A stretch of DNA of 64,000 nucleotides. Source: Clostridia bacterium (GTDB lineage: Bacteria; Bacillota_A; Clostridia; Christensenellales; Aristaeellaceae). The notes below the pieces were generated by a model. The model did not search any database. It saw nothing but the letters and a program-made list of their open reading frames with translations, and was not told the DNA's origin. This document shows positions 33,837 through 42,833 of the stretch, one piece after another; position 1 is the stretch's first letter; every line of letters starts with the position of its first letter. The stretch lies in NCBI GenBank assembly GCA_017399225.1, contig JAFQEB010000116.1:1-64000 (forward strand), written 5' to 3'. Both the position numbers and the translations under genes were made by a program.

Positions 33837-35480
33837 ATGGCAAAGCGCAATGACAAGGACAGCCGCAGGACTGATCTGCTGCCGGATCCGGACGAGTTTT
33901 ATTTCGACGACGATCTGGACAGCGTGACCCGCGGCTTGCCCACCGAAGAAGATTATCTCCCGTCCGAGGAGGAGGCAGAGGCGGAAGCACAGCCCCTGCC
34001 CATGACCGAGGGCTTCGGCCGCGCTGGCATCCGCATGGTGGGCCTTTCCCCGGAAGCCGAGGCGGACGCGCTGGCTGAAGAAGCCGGCGAAGAGGACGAG
34101 GAGGAATTCGAGGAAGCCGAAACCGTCTACTCCTACAGCCGCAGCACCTATGCGGAGGAGGACGAGGAAGACGAGTACCTCACCCCCCGCCAGCGCGAGC
34201 GCAAGCAGGCCCGCAACGCCGCTGCCCAGCCCATCCCCGTGGCCCGCAGCAAGGCCAAAAAGCAGCAGCGCGTCGTTCCCGAAGAGGAGGACACCAAATC
34301 GAAGCACCCCAAGCTGCGGATGTTCGTGATGATCACCGTCACCGTGGTGCTGCTGGGCGCTATCGGCATGATGATGCTCTCCCGCACCATGATGCCGGAC
34401 ACCGCCATCCTGAAGCTGCCGGAGAACGTGGTCTCCACCTCCGTGGGCCCGGTGCAGGCATTTTTCTCCTATCTGACCGAGTCCGTGGCGGATTACTTCC
34501 GCACGCTCAAGCTGCGCGCCAACCTGGAGCAGGCCTATGTGGATGTGCTTGCCCTCAACGAGCAGTACGCCATCGACGCGGCCTTTGTGCGCGAGTACGA
34601 AAGACGCCTGGCCCAGTATGAGGCCATTGACGAGGAGATCCAGAGCAACCTGGAGATGAACCCCGTCCGCTGCCAGGTCATCGGGCGCGAGCAGGGCAAT
34701 TACTTCTCCACCTTCACCATCGACAAGGGCAGCCGCCACGGCGTCGAGCCCTACATGGCCGTGACCATCGACGGCGCGCTGGTCGGCTTTACCGAGGAGG
34801 TCTATTCCACCACCTCCACCGTGCGCACCATCATCGACAGCAATGCCTCCATCGCCTGCCTGATCCAGTCCAGCCGCGACCAGGGCATCATCAGCGGCAC
34901 CCTGGGCATTGACGGCACCGCCATGTGCCGCATGTACTACCTGCCCAACGATCACCTGCCCCGCCCCGGCGACATGGTGGTCACTTCCGGCATCGGCATG
35001 TCCTTCCCCAAGGGCATCCCGGTGGGCACCGTGCGTGAATCCACCCGCGGCATGGATCAGAACAACCAGTACATCGTCGTGGAGCCCAAGGTGGACTTCG
35101 AGCACCTGGAGTATGTGATCGTGCTGCGCTACAAGCCCGCCGCCGGCGCGGTCGAGGGCCGGGAATCCACGGCCAGCTACAACGAGTACGAGCCCACGGT
35201 GTCCGCGCGTCCCTACCCGACGCTGCGCATCGGCTCCACGCTGCGCTTCGGCGAGACGGCGACGCCTGCCCCCACGGTATCGGCGACGCCCTCCCCGACC
35301 CCGACGGCCACGCCCACCGCGACCCCGGCGCCGACCGCCACCCCCACGCCTGCAGGCCCCGTGCTGGAGTATCAGTCCTCCCTCTTCGGCCCCACGGCGA
35401 CGCCTTCCCCCACGCCTACCCCCTCGCCCACGCCGATCATCACCATCGACCCGTCCCAGATGACATGGGAGGATGATTGA
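33837..35480 (+). CDS. mreC: MreC with long acidic N- and Pro/Thr C-terminal extensions
   Basis: Shape protein linking MreB to the wall synthases. The MreC core (about 200-450) has a membrane segment (162-182), a coiled coil (about 215-250) and two beta-barrel domains (e.g. YFSTFTIDKGSRHGVEPYMAV). At 547 residues it is nearly twice the usual 280-300. About 160 residues of charged, acidic cytoplasmic sequence precede the membrane helix, and the last 75 residues outside the membrane are a low-complexity Thr/Pro/Ala tail (TPTATPTATPAPTATP). Both look like natural extensions since frame and base composition are continuous. Confidence 0.93.
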   Translation: MAKRNDKDSRRTDLLPDPDEFYFDDDLDSVTRGLPTEEDYLPSEEEAEAEAQPLPMTEGFGRAGIRMVGLSPEAEADALAEEAGEEDEEEFEEAETVYSYSRSTYAEEDEEDEYLTPRQRERKQARNAAAQPIPVARSKAKKQQRVVPEEEDTKSKHPKLRMFVMITVTVVLLGAIGMMMLSRTMMPDTAILKLPENVVSTSVGPVQAFFSYLTESVADYFRTLKLRANLEQAYVDVLALNEQYAIDAAFVREYERRLAQYEAIDEEIQSNLEMNPVRCQVIGREQGNYFSTFTIDKGSRHGVEPYMAVTIDGALVGFTEEVYSTTSTVRTIIDSNASIACLIQSSRDQGIISGTLGIDGTAMCRMYYLPNDHLPRPGDMVVTSGIGMSFPKGIPVGTVRESTRGMDQNNQYIVVEPKVDFEHLEYVIVLRYKPAAGAVEGRESTASYNEYEPTVSARPYPTLRIGSTLRFGETATPAPTVSATPSPTPTATPTATPAPTATPTPAGPVLEYQSSLFGPTATPSPTPTPSPTPIITIDPSQMTWEDD

Positions 35481-35482
35481 TC

Positions 35483-36082
35483 ATGCGCAAGGCCTTTATA
35501 CGCCAGATCAAGCTGATGCTCGTGGTGCTGCTGGGCTACCTCACGCATGTGTGCATCATGCCCTATATCCAGCTGGGCGACGTCGTGCCCAGTATGCTGC
35601 TGGCCGTGGTGGCCATCGTGACCGTCGGCTACGGCAAGCTCAGGGCGCTGTGGGTCGGCGCGTTCTACGGCATCGTGATGGAAACGCTGCTGCCCACCGT
35701 GCCGATGCTGAACCTGATGTTCTACCCGGTCTCCGCCCTGCTGTGCAGCGTGTTCTTCGCCGACAAGAGCGCCGCGCGACTGCAGTATGAGCGCTCCGCC
35801 GGCAAGGCTGGCCGCAACATCAGCCCCCTGCTGCGCACGGTGATGTGCGCGGCGGTCAACACCGTCATCTACGAGATCGTGAACGTGGCTTACATGTATC
35901 TGGGAGGCGCGGTGCTGACCACCGCCCAGCTGGGCAAATCCCTGCTGAGCGTACTTGCAACGACCCTGCTCACCGCCGTGGTGATGATCCCCGTACGAAA
36001 GCTGCTGGGCTTCCGCAAACCGGAGCCCGAAAACCCTGCGGCCCTCCGCTTCGGCCGTCCGCTGAAGCTTGAAGAGGAATAA
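35483..36082 (+). CDS. mreD: Rod shape-determining protein MreD
   Basis: A 199-residue membrane protein with five to six helices; part of the elongasome. The ATG at 35483 lies 2 bases after the mreC stop codon, with GGGAGG at good spacing. The sequence is only loosely conserved in the family, so the call rests on topology (for example LMLVVLLGYLTHVCIMPYI), size and position after mreC. Confidence 0.9.
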   Translation: MRKAFIRQIKLMLVVLLGYLTHVCIMPYIQLGDVVPSMLLAVVAIVTVGYGKLRALWVGAFYGIVMETLLPTVPMLNLMFYPVSALLCSVFFADKSAARLQYERSAGKAGRNISPLLRTVMCAAVNTVIYEIVNVAYMYLGGAVLTTAQLGKSLLSVLATTLLTAVVMIPVRKLLGFRKPEPENPAALRFGRPLKLEEE

Positions 36083-36184
36083 GCCGCATACGTCCCGGGG
36101 CCTTTGTCCCGGAGAAAGGCGAGCTGCACGGCGGCAGATCGTCTCTGCCGATGCTTTCGCCCATTACGTAAAGGAGGCAGCCTT

Positions 36185-38761
36185 TTGAGCAATACTGCAA
36201 GCCAGGATCCCAACAAAAAGATCCACTGGCGATACCTCGTATTCGTCGGCATCCTGCTGCTGATGTTCGGCTACCTGGCCAGCGGTCTGGTCAGGCTTCA
36301 GCTGCAGCAGAGCGAGGAATATGCCGAGAAGGCAGAATCCGTGCGCACAAAGAAGATCGTTCTGCGCGGCAAGCGCGGCAACATCACCGACGCGGATTCC
36401 GTCATCCTGGCCAAGGACGAGCTGGTGTACAACATCACCTTCTATAAAGACGCCAGCGAAACCAGCCGCCAGAATTATCACGACTATACCGAGTCGATCA
36501 TCAACTCGCTGGAGATCATCCACCGCAACGGCGGCGAGCTGGCCTTTGACTATGTCATCCAGCGCAGCGAAGAGACCGGCGAATGGGAATTCAACTTCGG
36601 CACCGGCGTATCCGACTCCGTTCTGGAGAAGCGCGAGAGCCAGTGGCGCTCCAACAACTATGTGTCCGCACGCTACTACCCCACCGCTGCGGACTGTATC
36701 GCCAAGCTGAAGAAGAACTACCGCATCGTGCAGAGCGAGGAGGAGCGCGAGGCCATCAAGGCGGAGGACGCCGAGGCCGGCCGCGCCCACGTCGAATGCT
36801 TCCTGCTGGATGAGGAAACGATGCTGCAGGTCATGGCCGTGTACTCTGAAATGCAGATGAACGTTTTCAACTCCCAGCCCATCCCCATCGCCAAGGACGT
36901 GACCTTCAAGACCGTCATTGAGATGGAAACGCGCAAGATGACCCTGCCGGGCATGGACGTGGAGGTCGCCACCCAGCGCGTGTATCCCAAGCACTCCCTG
37001 GCCGCACAGGTCATCGGCTATGTGGGCAAGATCCCCAGCCGGGCCACCTGGCTGGATCTGCAGACCCAGGGTTACAGCTATAACGATATCATCGGCCGCG
37101 ACGGCATCGAGTACACGATGGAATCCTACCTGACGCAGAACAACTCTGCCCGTCAGGGAAGCCGCATCGTCGAGCGCAACAACTGGTCCAAGGTCGTGCG
37201 CGAGCTTTCCTACACCGAGCCCAAGGACGGCAACAACGTCAAGCTGACGCTGAAGGCCTCCTACCAGCAGGCTGCGGAGCGCGCCATTGCCAACAACGTC
37301 AAGGAGATCCGCGACGAACAGGAAAAGAAGATGGTCAACTCCAAATGGCTGGAGGATAACCGCACCGATATCGCCACCCGCAACTGGGAGCAGTATCCCC
37401 TCGAGCTGGCCGAGCACGGCGTGATGGTCGTGCTGGACATGGAGGATCGGGTGCTGGCCATGGCCAACTACCCCACCTATGACCTGAATGCCCTGGTGGC
37501 CGCCGGCAAGGAGGCCCGCGCCATCCTCGCCGATGACCGCAACCTGATGCTGAACTACGCCATCGGCTCCCGCGCCACCCCCGGCTCCATTTTCAAGATG
37601 GTCACAGGCTTTGGCGTGCTGGCGGAGGGCGAGCTTCTCCCCACGGAGGAGTTCTCCGACCTGGGCTATTACAAGAAGTACAACGACGACGAAGCCACCG
37701 CCCCCAAGTGCTGGAAGAATATCAACAACAAGACCGACCACCAGTTCCAGACGATCACCGAGGCCATCCAGAACTCCTGCAACTACTTCTTCTATGAGAT
37801 GGCCGACCGTCTGGGCGAGGAGCGCCTGTACCGCTATGCGGCCTACTTCGGCCTGACCAGCCTGACGGACATCGATCTGCCCGGCGAGGTCCGCAGCGTC
37901 GTGGGCAGCCAGAACACGCTCTACGACCCCACCAAGGCCATGGGCGAAGCCAGTCAGGATACCTCCCAGCCCATCATCGTATTCAACTCCATCAAGCGTC
38001 ACCTGCGCCAGCAGGGCGCCGTGCGCGGCCTGGAGTATTCCGACGAGAAGCTCTCCACCTGCGCCAAGCGCCTGATGGACATGGCGGTGCAGACCAACCA
38101 GGACGACTGGATCCCCCACATGCGCACCATCCTGATGGAAGAGCTGCACATGAGCAAGGAAATGGTCTACTCCGCTGCCGTCATTACCGATACCTACATT
38201 TACATGAACGATATCAAGTGGGGCGGTCAGCAGACCATCCTGTGCGGCATCGGCCAGTCCGTCACCACGGTGACGCCCGTGGCGGTCGCCCGCTATGTGG
38301 CGGCCATCGCCAACGGCGGCCAGGTCTACAACGTCTCTATCGTTGATTCCATCATCAGCCCCGAGGGCGAGATCATTGCCCAGCGCGAGCCCCGGCTCAT
38401 CAACACGCTGGAGGATCCCAACAATTACCTGGCGCTGATCCGCAAGGGCATGGAGGGCGTTACAGACGACACCGGTACGGCCAACTCCCACTTCCGCGAC
38501 CACGCCAAGGTCAAGAACAACATCGCCGCAAAGACAGGTACCGCGCAGGTCACCTCCATCGACCTGGAGAACAATGCGTGGTTCGTCTGCTTCGCCCCGC
38601 GGGAGAACCCCAAGATCGCCATCGTCGTCTTCGTGCCCCACGGCTACTCCGGCGGTATGGCATCCATCGCAGCCCGTGACTTTGTGCAGTGGTATCTGGA
38701 TCAGACCGAGCTGCGCACAACGGACTACATCCTGACCCCCGGCAACAACCTGGCCCCCTGA
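36185..38761 (+). CDS. Penicillin-binding protein 2 (class B transpeptidase)
   Basis: A class B PBP that cross-links peptidoglycan during cell elongation. 858 residues, larger than most (600-700). One N-terminal membrane helix (about 18-40), a long dimerisation domain, then the transpeptidase domain with SIFK (Ser468, Lys471), SCN (Ser531-Asn533) and KTG (Lys783). It starts with TTG after AAAGGAGG. It lies between mreD and minD-rodA, the usual elongasome order, and pairs functionally with the SEDS protein encoded next but one. Confidence 0.93.
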   Translation: MSNTASQDPNKKIHWRYLVFVGILLLMFGYLASGLVRLQLQQSEEYAEKAESVRTKKIVLRGKRGNITDADSVILAKDELVYNITFYKDASETSRQNYHDYTESIINSLEIIHRNGGELAFDYVIQRSEETGEWEFNFGTGVSDSVLEKRESQWRSNNYVSARYYPTAADCIAKLKKNYRIVQSEEEREAIKAEDAEAGRAHVECFLLDEETMLQVMAVYSEMQMNVFNSQPIPIAKDVTFKTVIEMETRKMTLPGMDVEVATQRVYPKHSLAAQVIGYVGKIPSRATWLDLQTQGYSYNDIIGRDGIEYTMESYLTQNNSARQGSRIVERNNWSKVVRELSYTEPKDGNNVKLTLKASYQQAAERAIANNVKEIRDEQEKKMVNSKWLEDNRTDIATRNWEQYPLELAEHGVMVVLDMEDRVLAMANYPTYDLNALVAAGKEARAILADDRNLMLNYAIGSRATPGSIFKMVTGFGVLAEGELLPTEEFSDLGYYKKYNDDEATAPKCWKNINNKTDHQFQTITEAIQNSCNYFFYEMADRLGEERLYRYAAYFGLTSLTDIDLPGEVRSVVGSQNTLYDPTKAMGEASQDTSQPIIVFNSIKRHLRQQGAVRGLEYSDEKLSTCAKRLMDMAVQTNQDDWIPHMRTILMEELHMSKEMVYSAAVITDTYIYMNDIKWGGQQTILCGIGQSVTTVTPVAVARYVAAIANGGQVYNVSIVDSIISPEGEIIAQREPRLINTLEDPNNYLALIRKGMEGVTDDTGTANSHFRDHAKVKNNIAAKTGTAQVTSIDLENNAWFVCFAPRENPKIAIVVFVPHGYSGGMASIAARDFVQWYLDQTELRTTDYILTPGNNLAP

Positions 38762-38795
38762 CGATACACACGCACGCATGAGGAGGATTTCCAAT

Positions 38796-39617
38796 ATGAG
38801 CACAGCCTGGATCATCGCATCCGGTAAAGGCGGCGTCGGCAAAAGCACCATCACCGCCGCCCTGGGGATCGCCATGGCCCGCGAGGGCAAGAAGGTCTGC
38901 ATCATCGATGCGGATATCGGCCTTCGCGACCAGGACGTGCTGCTGGGCCTTGAGAACCGCATCGTATATGACCTGCTGGACGTGGCAGAGGGCAGCTGCA
39001 CGCTGGAGGAGGCGCTGATCTCCCCGGAGGGCGCTTCCCGCCTCTCCCTGCTGCCGGCCAGCCAGTTTGCCCGGGCCAAGGAGCTGGAGCCCAAGGCCTT
39101 CCGCAAGCTGCTGGTCAAGCTGAAGGCCCAGTTCGATATCGTGCTGATCGACTGCCCTGCCGGCATCGAGCGCGGCGTCCGCGGACTGATGAACGGCGAG
39201 ATCGAGGAATCCCTCATCATCTGTACCCCGGATGACGTGTGCATCCGCAACGCCGAGCGTACCTGCAGCGTGATGGAAAAGAAGGGGCTGCCCCGCCCCA
39301 AGCTGATCGTGAACCGCCTCGTGCCGGAATTGATCCGCGGGGGCGAGATGTACTCGGCTGCCACGGTGGCCGCCACGCTGGATCTGTACCTTTTGGGCGA
39401 GATCCCGGATGACCGCGACGTATACCGCGCCACGCTCCAGCGGCTCTCCCCCATGGATCTGGACTGCGAGGCCCGCCGGGCCCTGACCCGCATTGCCTGG
39501 CGGATGCTCGGCAGCGACGCGGAGGCGCCCCTGCCCTGCTACGGCACCGAAAAGCTGCCGTGGTACCGCCGCATTTTCAAACCCACCCTCAAGGAGGTCA
39601 AGCGCATTGATCGCTGA
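38796..39617 (+). CDS. minD: Septum site-determining ATPase MinD
   Basis: A ParA/MinD ATPase that positions the division septum by recruiting MinC to the membrane. 273 residues. Deviant Walker A SGKGGVGKST (9-18), switch I DADIGLRDQD and Walker B VLIDCPAG are present. The C-terminus (WYRRIFKPTLKEVKRIDR) could form the amphipathic membrane helix. The ATG follows GAGGAGG. Neither minC nor minE is adjacent, although they often are. Confidence 0.92.
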   Translation: MSTAWIIASGKGGVGKSTITAALGIAMAREGKKVCIIDADIGLRDQDVLLGLENRIVYDLLDVAEGSCTLEEALISPEGASRLSLLPASQFARAKELEPKAFRKLLVKLKAQFDIVLIDCPAGIERGVRGLMNGEIEESLIICTPDDVCIRNAERTCSVMEKKGLPRPKLIVNRLVPELIRGGEMYSAATVAATLDLYLLGEIPDDRDVYRATLQRLSPMDLDCEARRALTRIAWRMLGSDAEAPLPCYGTEKLPWYRRIFKPTLKEVKRIDR

Positions 39618-40809
39618 AAACAGGCGCGCCCGTGCGCATATCGACATACCGCTGATCCTGATGGTCGCAGGACTGTCGCTCTTTGGCGTGATCGCGGTCT
39701 GTGTCGCCACCTACTCCATTGATTCCACAGCTGAGACGCTGATGGCTCACATCGTCGAGTCCTCCTCGGCGATGCGGCAGTGCTTCTTCCTGCTGCTGGC
39801 CCCGGTGATCGTTTCGGTCATCATCAACATCCCCTACCACATCCTCAAACGCTTTACGCCTGCGGCCTATTTCGGCGCTACCGCGCTGGTGCTGGTCACC
39901 TGGGTCACCAACCGTGCCGAGGGCGTGAAGGCCTGGACGGACGTTATCTGGGGCTACACCATCCAGCCCTCGGAATTCATCAAGCTGGCCATGATCCTGA
40001 TGCTGGCAAGGGACCTGTCCAAGGAGGATCGCCCGCTGTCCACGATGAAGGACTTCCTGCACATCGTGATGCGCGTGGGCGTGCCCGGCGTCATCATTCT
40101 GGCCTCGGGCGAAACCGGTTCGCTCATCGTTATCGTATTCTTCTTCGCGGTGATGCTCTTCTTCTCCAACGTCAACATGAAGCTGCTGCTGACGCTGGGC
40201 GCCTTCGCCGTGCTGGCAGTGCTGGCGCTCTACGGCGCAATGATCGCCCTGGACATTGAGGACTACCGTCTTTCCCGCATCCTGGCCTTCTTCAACCCCG
40301 AGCTTTCCCCCCTGGACGACGCATACCAGATGCGGCAATCCCAGATCGCCATCGGCTCCGGCGGCTTCAGCGGCATCGGCACCTTTGTGGATGGCTCCAT
40401 GAGCCAGCTGAACTATGTGCCCGCCGACTGGACGGACTTTATCTACGCCACCATCGGCGAGGCCTGGGGCTTCGTGGGCTGCTTTGCCATCCTGCTGGTT
40501 TACCTGGCCATCATCCTGCGCCTGCTGTACCTCGCCCGCCACACCCGCGACAAGTATGGTATGCTGGTCATCATCGGCGTGATGGGTATGCTGCTGTTCC
40601 ATGTGTTTGAGAACATCGGCATGGCCCTGGGCCTGATGCCCATCACCGGTATTCCCCTGCCCTTCCTGTCCTACGGCGGCTCCAACATGACCACCAACAT
40701 GGGCGGCATCGCCCTGGCGCTCAACGTTACCAAGAACCGCAGCCTCTCCGGGCAGTTCTCTGCGCCGCAGACCCGCACGACCACCTTCCGCTATATCCAG
40801 CGGAGATAA
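39607..40809 (+). CDS. rodA: RodA/FtsW-family SEDS glycosyltransferase
   Basis: A polytopic membrane protein (about ten helices, 400 residues) that polymerises lipid II into glycan strands with its cognate PBP. The SEDS blocks are clear: ASGETGSLIV, QMRQSQIAIGSGGFSG, ADWTDFIYATIGEAWGF and LPFLSYGGSNM. It starts with TTG at 39607, preceded by AAGGAGG and overlapping the minD end by 11 bases. Assignment to RodA rather than FtsW follows from its place with mreBCD and PBP2. Confidence 0.93.
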   Translation: MIAENRRARAHIDIPLILMVAGLSLFGVIAVCVATYSIDSTAETLMAHIVESSSAMRQCFFLLLAPVIVSVIINIPYHILKRFTPAAYFGATALVLVTWVTNRAEGVKAWTDVIWGYTIQPSEFIKLAMILMLARDLSKEDRPLSTMKDFLHIVMRVGVPGVIILASGETGSLIVIVFFFAVMLFFSNVNMKLLLTLGAFAVLAVLALYGAMIALDIEDYRLSRILAFFNPELSPLDDAYQMRQSQIAIGSGGFSGIGTFVDGSMSQLNYVPADWTDFIYATIGEAWGFVGCFAILLVYLAIILRLLYLARHTRDKYGMLVIIGVMGMLLFHVFENIGMALGLMPITGIPLPFLSYGGSNMTTNMGGIALALNVTKNRSLSGQFSAPQTRTTTFRYIQRR

Positions 40810-40833
40810 CCGATACAGAAGGAGATATCATTT

Positions 40834-41403
40834 ATGCCGCCCATTACAAAATTCAATCGGGAAGCCGTGCTCAACGCCGCATATCAGCTCGTCCGCCGCG
40901 AGGGCCCCTCGGCCCTCAATGCCCGGGCCGTGGCCAAGGAGCTTGGCGGCTCCACCCAGCCCATCTTCCGTCTTTTTACCGGCATGGATGAGCTGCGGCT
41001 GGAGGTGATCCGCCTGGCGGATGAAAGCATCTGCAGCCGGATGCGGGAGCGGGCCAGCAAGAGCAGCTCCGCCTACATTTCCATCTGCATGTCCTACCTG
41101 CTCTTTGCCCGGGACGAGCCGGAGCTGTTCAAGCTGCTGTTCATGCGCGACCGTGTCAGCGATGGCTCCTGCGGGCGCGAGTACAAGCACGACTGGGGCT
41201 TCCCGGTCATTGAAAGCAGCCTGGGCGTGGATCGTGAAACGGCCGTGAAGCTCTACGAGCGCAGCTTCTTCTACACCCACGGCCTGGCGGCGTGCATCGC
41301 CACGAAGTACATGCCCTGCATGGAGGAGGAGCGCATGGAGGCGCTGGTGACGGAGAGCCTTCATGCCGCGGCAGCCCAGCTGGGTATCAGCATTCCTGCG
41401 TAA
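40834..41403 (+). CDS. TetR/AcrR-family transcriptional regulator
   Basis: A 189-residue repressor-type protein with an N-terminal HTH (about 10-55: AVLNAAYQLVRREGPSALNARAVAKELGGSTQPIFRLF) and a WHG-type ligand domain. The promoter it controls is unknown. It lies 24 bp after rodA on the same strand and may be read from the same transcript. Followed by a strong terminator. Confidence 0.9.
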   Translation: MPPITKFNREAVLNAAYQLVRREGPSALNARAVAKELGGSTQPIFRLFTGMDELRLEVIRLADESICSRMRERASKSSSAYISICMSYLLFARDEPELFKLLFMRDRVSDGSCGREYKHDWGFPVIESSLGVDRETAVKLYERSFFYTHGLAACIATKYMPCMEEERMEALVTESLHAAAAQLGISIPA

Positions 41404-41407
41404 AATG

Positions 41408-41444
41408 AGCACGGCCCGTACCGAAAGGTACGGGCCGTGCTTTT
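41408..41444 (+). terminator. Terminator of the shape/TetR cluster
   Basis: Perfect 15-bp stem (41408-41422, 41427-41441) with a GAAA tetraloop and a T run. Confidence 0.95.
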
Positions 41445-41488
41445 GTATGATCCCCGGCATCTTAAACCGATCAGGGGGCCTTTGCGAT

Positions 41489-42241
41489 TTACCTGAGTTC
41501 GTCCAGCGTCAGGCTGCCGCTGACTGTGTTTGCATCGATGCAGCAGCGGCCGTTGCCGTACACATAGGTGTCGTCATCCTTGCGCTCCAGGTCGAAGGAG
41601 CTGTTCACCCTGCCGCTGACGCTGTCCATTTCCGCCTCAAAGCCGGCGTCCCCGGGCAGGCTGATCTTCAGGCTGCCGCTGACGCTGTCCGCCTTGATCT
41701 TACCGGGCGCACGCTCAAAGAGCAGGTGCACGCCGCCGCTGACGCTGTTGGCCTTTGCTTCCTCCACGCGGCTGCATTCCGCCCTGACCTGACCGGAAAC
41801 GGTGTTGATGTGCAGGACTTCTGCGCTGAGGTCTTCGATGTCCAGACCGGCGGAGACGACATTGATGTTCACCTCGTCCAGCAGCAGATCCTCCGGCAGC
41901 AGCACCGTCAGCTCCTTATGGGCGTTGTTCATACGGAACACGCGGGGCCCGGTATACTGCACGCGCAGGGTATCGCCGTCCAACAGCCAGTGCATCTGCT
42001 TCTCCTCCGGGAGCTGCCGGTCGGCTTCCTCGGTGAGGAGAATCTCGTCGCCGTCGTAGGCCGCAACGCTGACCTTGCCGGACACCCAGTTGATATCAAT
42101 GGCCTTCACCTCGTCACTGATCCGGGCGTTGCCCGCTGCGTACCTGTCGCCGTCGGCATAGCCGATCCGCTTGACAGCGCCAATGACCAGCGCCAGACAC
42201 ACCGCCACCGCAATAAAAATGATCGCAGTCCTCTTCTTCAT
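41489..42241 (-). CDS. DUF4097-family membrane-anchored beta-repeat protein
   Basis: A 250-residue protein with an N-terminal membrane anchor (AIIFIAVAVCLALVIGAV) and an extracytoplasmic beta-helix-like domain of DUF4097 type. The short motif SVSG or TVSG recurs at about 20-residue intervals (NTVSGQV, NSVSGGV, DSVSGSL, DSVSGRV). Related LiaG-like proteins belong to envelope-stress loci; function here is unknown. AAGGAG precedes the ATG, and a clear promoter plus an inverted repeat lie upstream. Confidence 0.85.
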   Translation of the reverse strand: MKKRTAIIFIAVAVCLALVIGAVKRIGYADGDRYAAGNARISDEVKAIDINWVSGKVSVAAYDGDEILLTEEADRQLPEEKQMHWLLDGDTLRVQYTGPRVFRMNNAHKELTVLLPEDLLLDEVNINVVSAGLDIEDLSAEVLHINTVSGQVRAECSRVEEAKANSVSGGVHLLFERAPGKIKADSVSGSLKISLPGDAGFEAEMDSVSGRVNSSFDLERKDDDTYVYGNGRCCIDANTVSGSLTLDELR

Positions 42242-42301
42242 GACCCATTCTCCTTATCATCCTTCGCTTGGAGCGGGGGCTCTCCCCTGTCCACGCTGAT
42301 A

Positions 42302-42330
42302 AGGATAGCACCTGGGAGCTGCGCGTACAA
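42302..42330 (-). promoter_or_regulatory. Promoter of the DUF4097 gene
   Basis: Minus-strand -35 TTGTAC (42330-42325), 17-bp spacer, -10 TATCCT (42307-42302). Confidence 0.55.
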
Positions 42331-42334
42331 GGTG

Positions 42335-42359
42335 ATTCTCATTACAGAAAAATGAGAAT
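42335..42359. promoter_or_regulatory. Inverted repeat upstream of the DUF4097 promoter
   Basis: Perfect 9-bp arms ATTCTCATT / AATGAGAAT with a 7-base spacer, directly upstream of the -35 box. The position suits an activator site; the binding protein is unknown. Confidence 0.55.
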
Positions 42360-42419
42360 TCGCTGAAAAGGCTTGCCTGGGCTGAGATAAGCGCACCAGT
42401 CTATTTCCGGAATATCAAA

Positions 42420-42444
42420 ACGGCCCTCCGCAAGGGAGAGCCGT
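42420..42444 (-). terminator. Terminator of the M28 peptidase operon
   Basis: Stem ACGGC.CTCC / GGGAGAGCCGT; on the minus strand the 3' arm runs into GTTTTG. Confidence 0.75.
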
Positions 42445-42470
42445 CCTGTGTTTTTTTGGGAGAGTAGGTG

Positions 42471-42833
42471 TTACACGCCCATTATGGTCTGATAGAAGAT
42501 TTCCAGCGACACCAGGCCTGTGCAGCAGCATACCACGGCCAGCGCCGTCAGGGCTGCCTGCCACTGCATATGATCCTCCCGCATGGCCTTCAGGATCTCA
42601 AAGACCATTGTGACGATGCACAGGAGCATCAGCAGCATGGGCATGAAAAAGCGCCTTGTCATCACGGCCAGCAGCATCAGCCACATGAGCCACTTCTGCT
42701 CCACCAGCGCCGCAGCATCCATCCCGAAGCACAGCTGCAAGGTGCCGATGGCGGCAGGGAGATAAATGACTCCCGCTGCACAGCAGGCCAGGCGCATGCG
42801 GCTGATCAGCGGCCATTTCTTCCCTTTGCTCAT
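42471..42833 (-). CDS. Small membrane protein, function unknown
   Basis: A 120-residue protein with three hydrophobic segments (about 14-35, 48-80, 93-115) and several cysteines (ACCAAG, VVCCCTG). No family recognised. It overlaps the end of the M28 peptidase gene by four bases, so it is co-translated with it. Confidence 0.7.
   Translation of the reverse strand: MSKGKKWPLISRMRLACCAAGVIYLPAAIGTLQLCFGMDAAALVEQKWLMWLMLLAVMTRRFFMPMLLMLLCIVTMVFEILKAMREDHMQWQAALTALAVVCCCTGLVSLEIFYQTIMGV

Noticed and set aside
32727..35105. A 792-codon minus-strand open frame rich in His, Gly and Asp
   Set aside because: Antisense to mreB and mreC; its composition is that of a reverse-complement shadow.
36164..39493. 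A very long open frame (over 1,100 codons) on the minus strand
   Set aside because: It is antisense to pbp2 and minD, which have clear motifs and ribosome sites; long antisense frames arise from the GC-rich codon bias.
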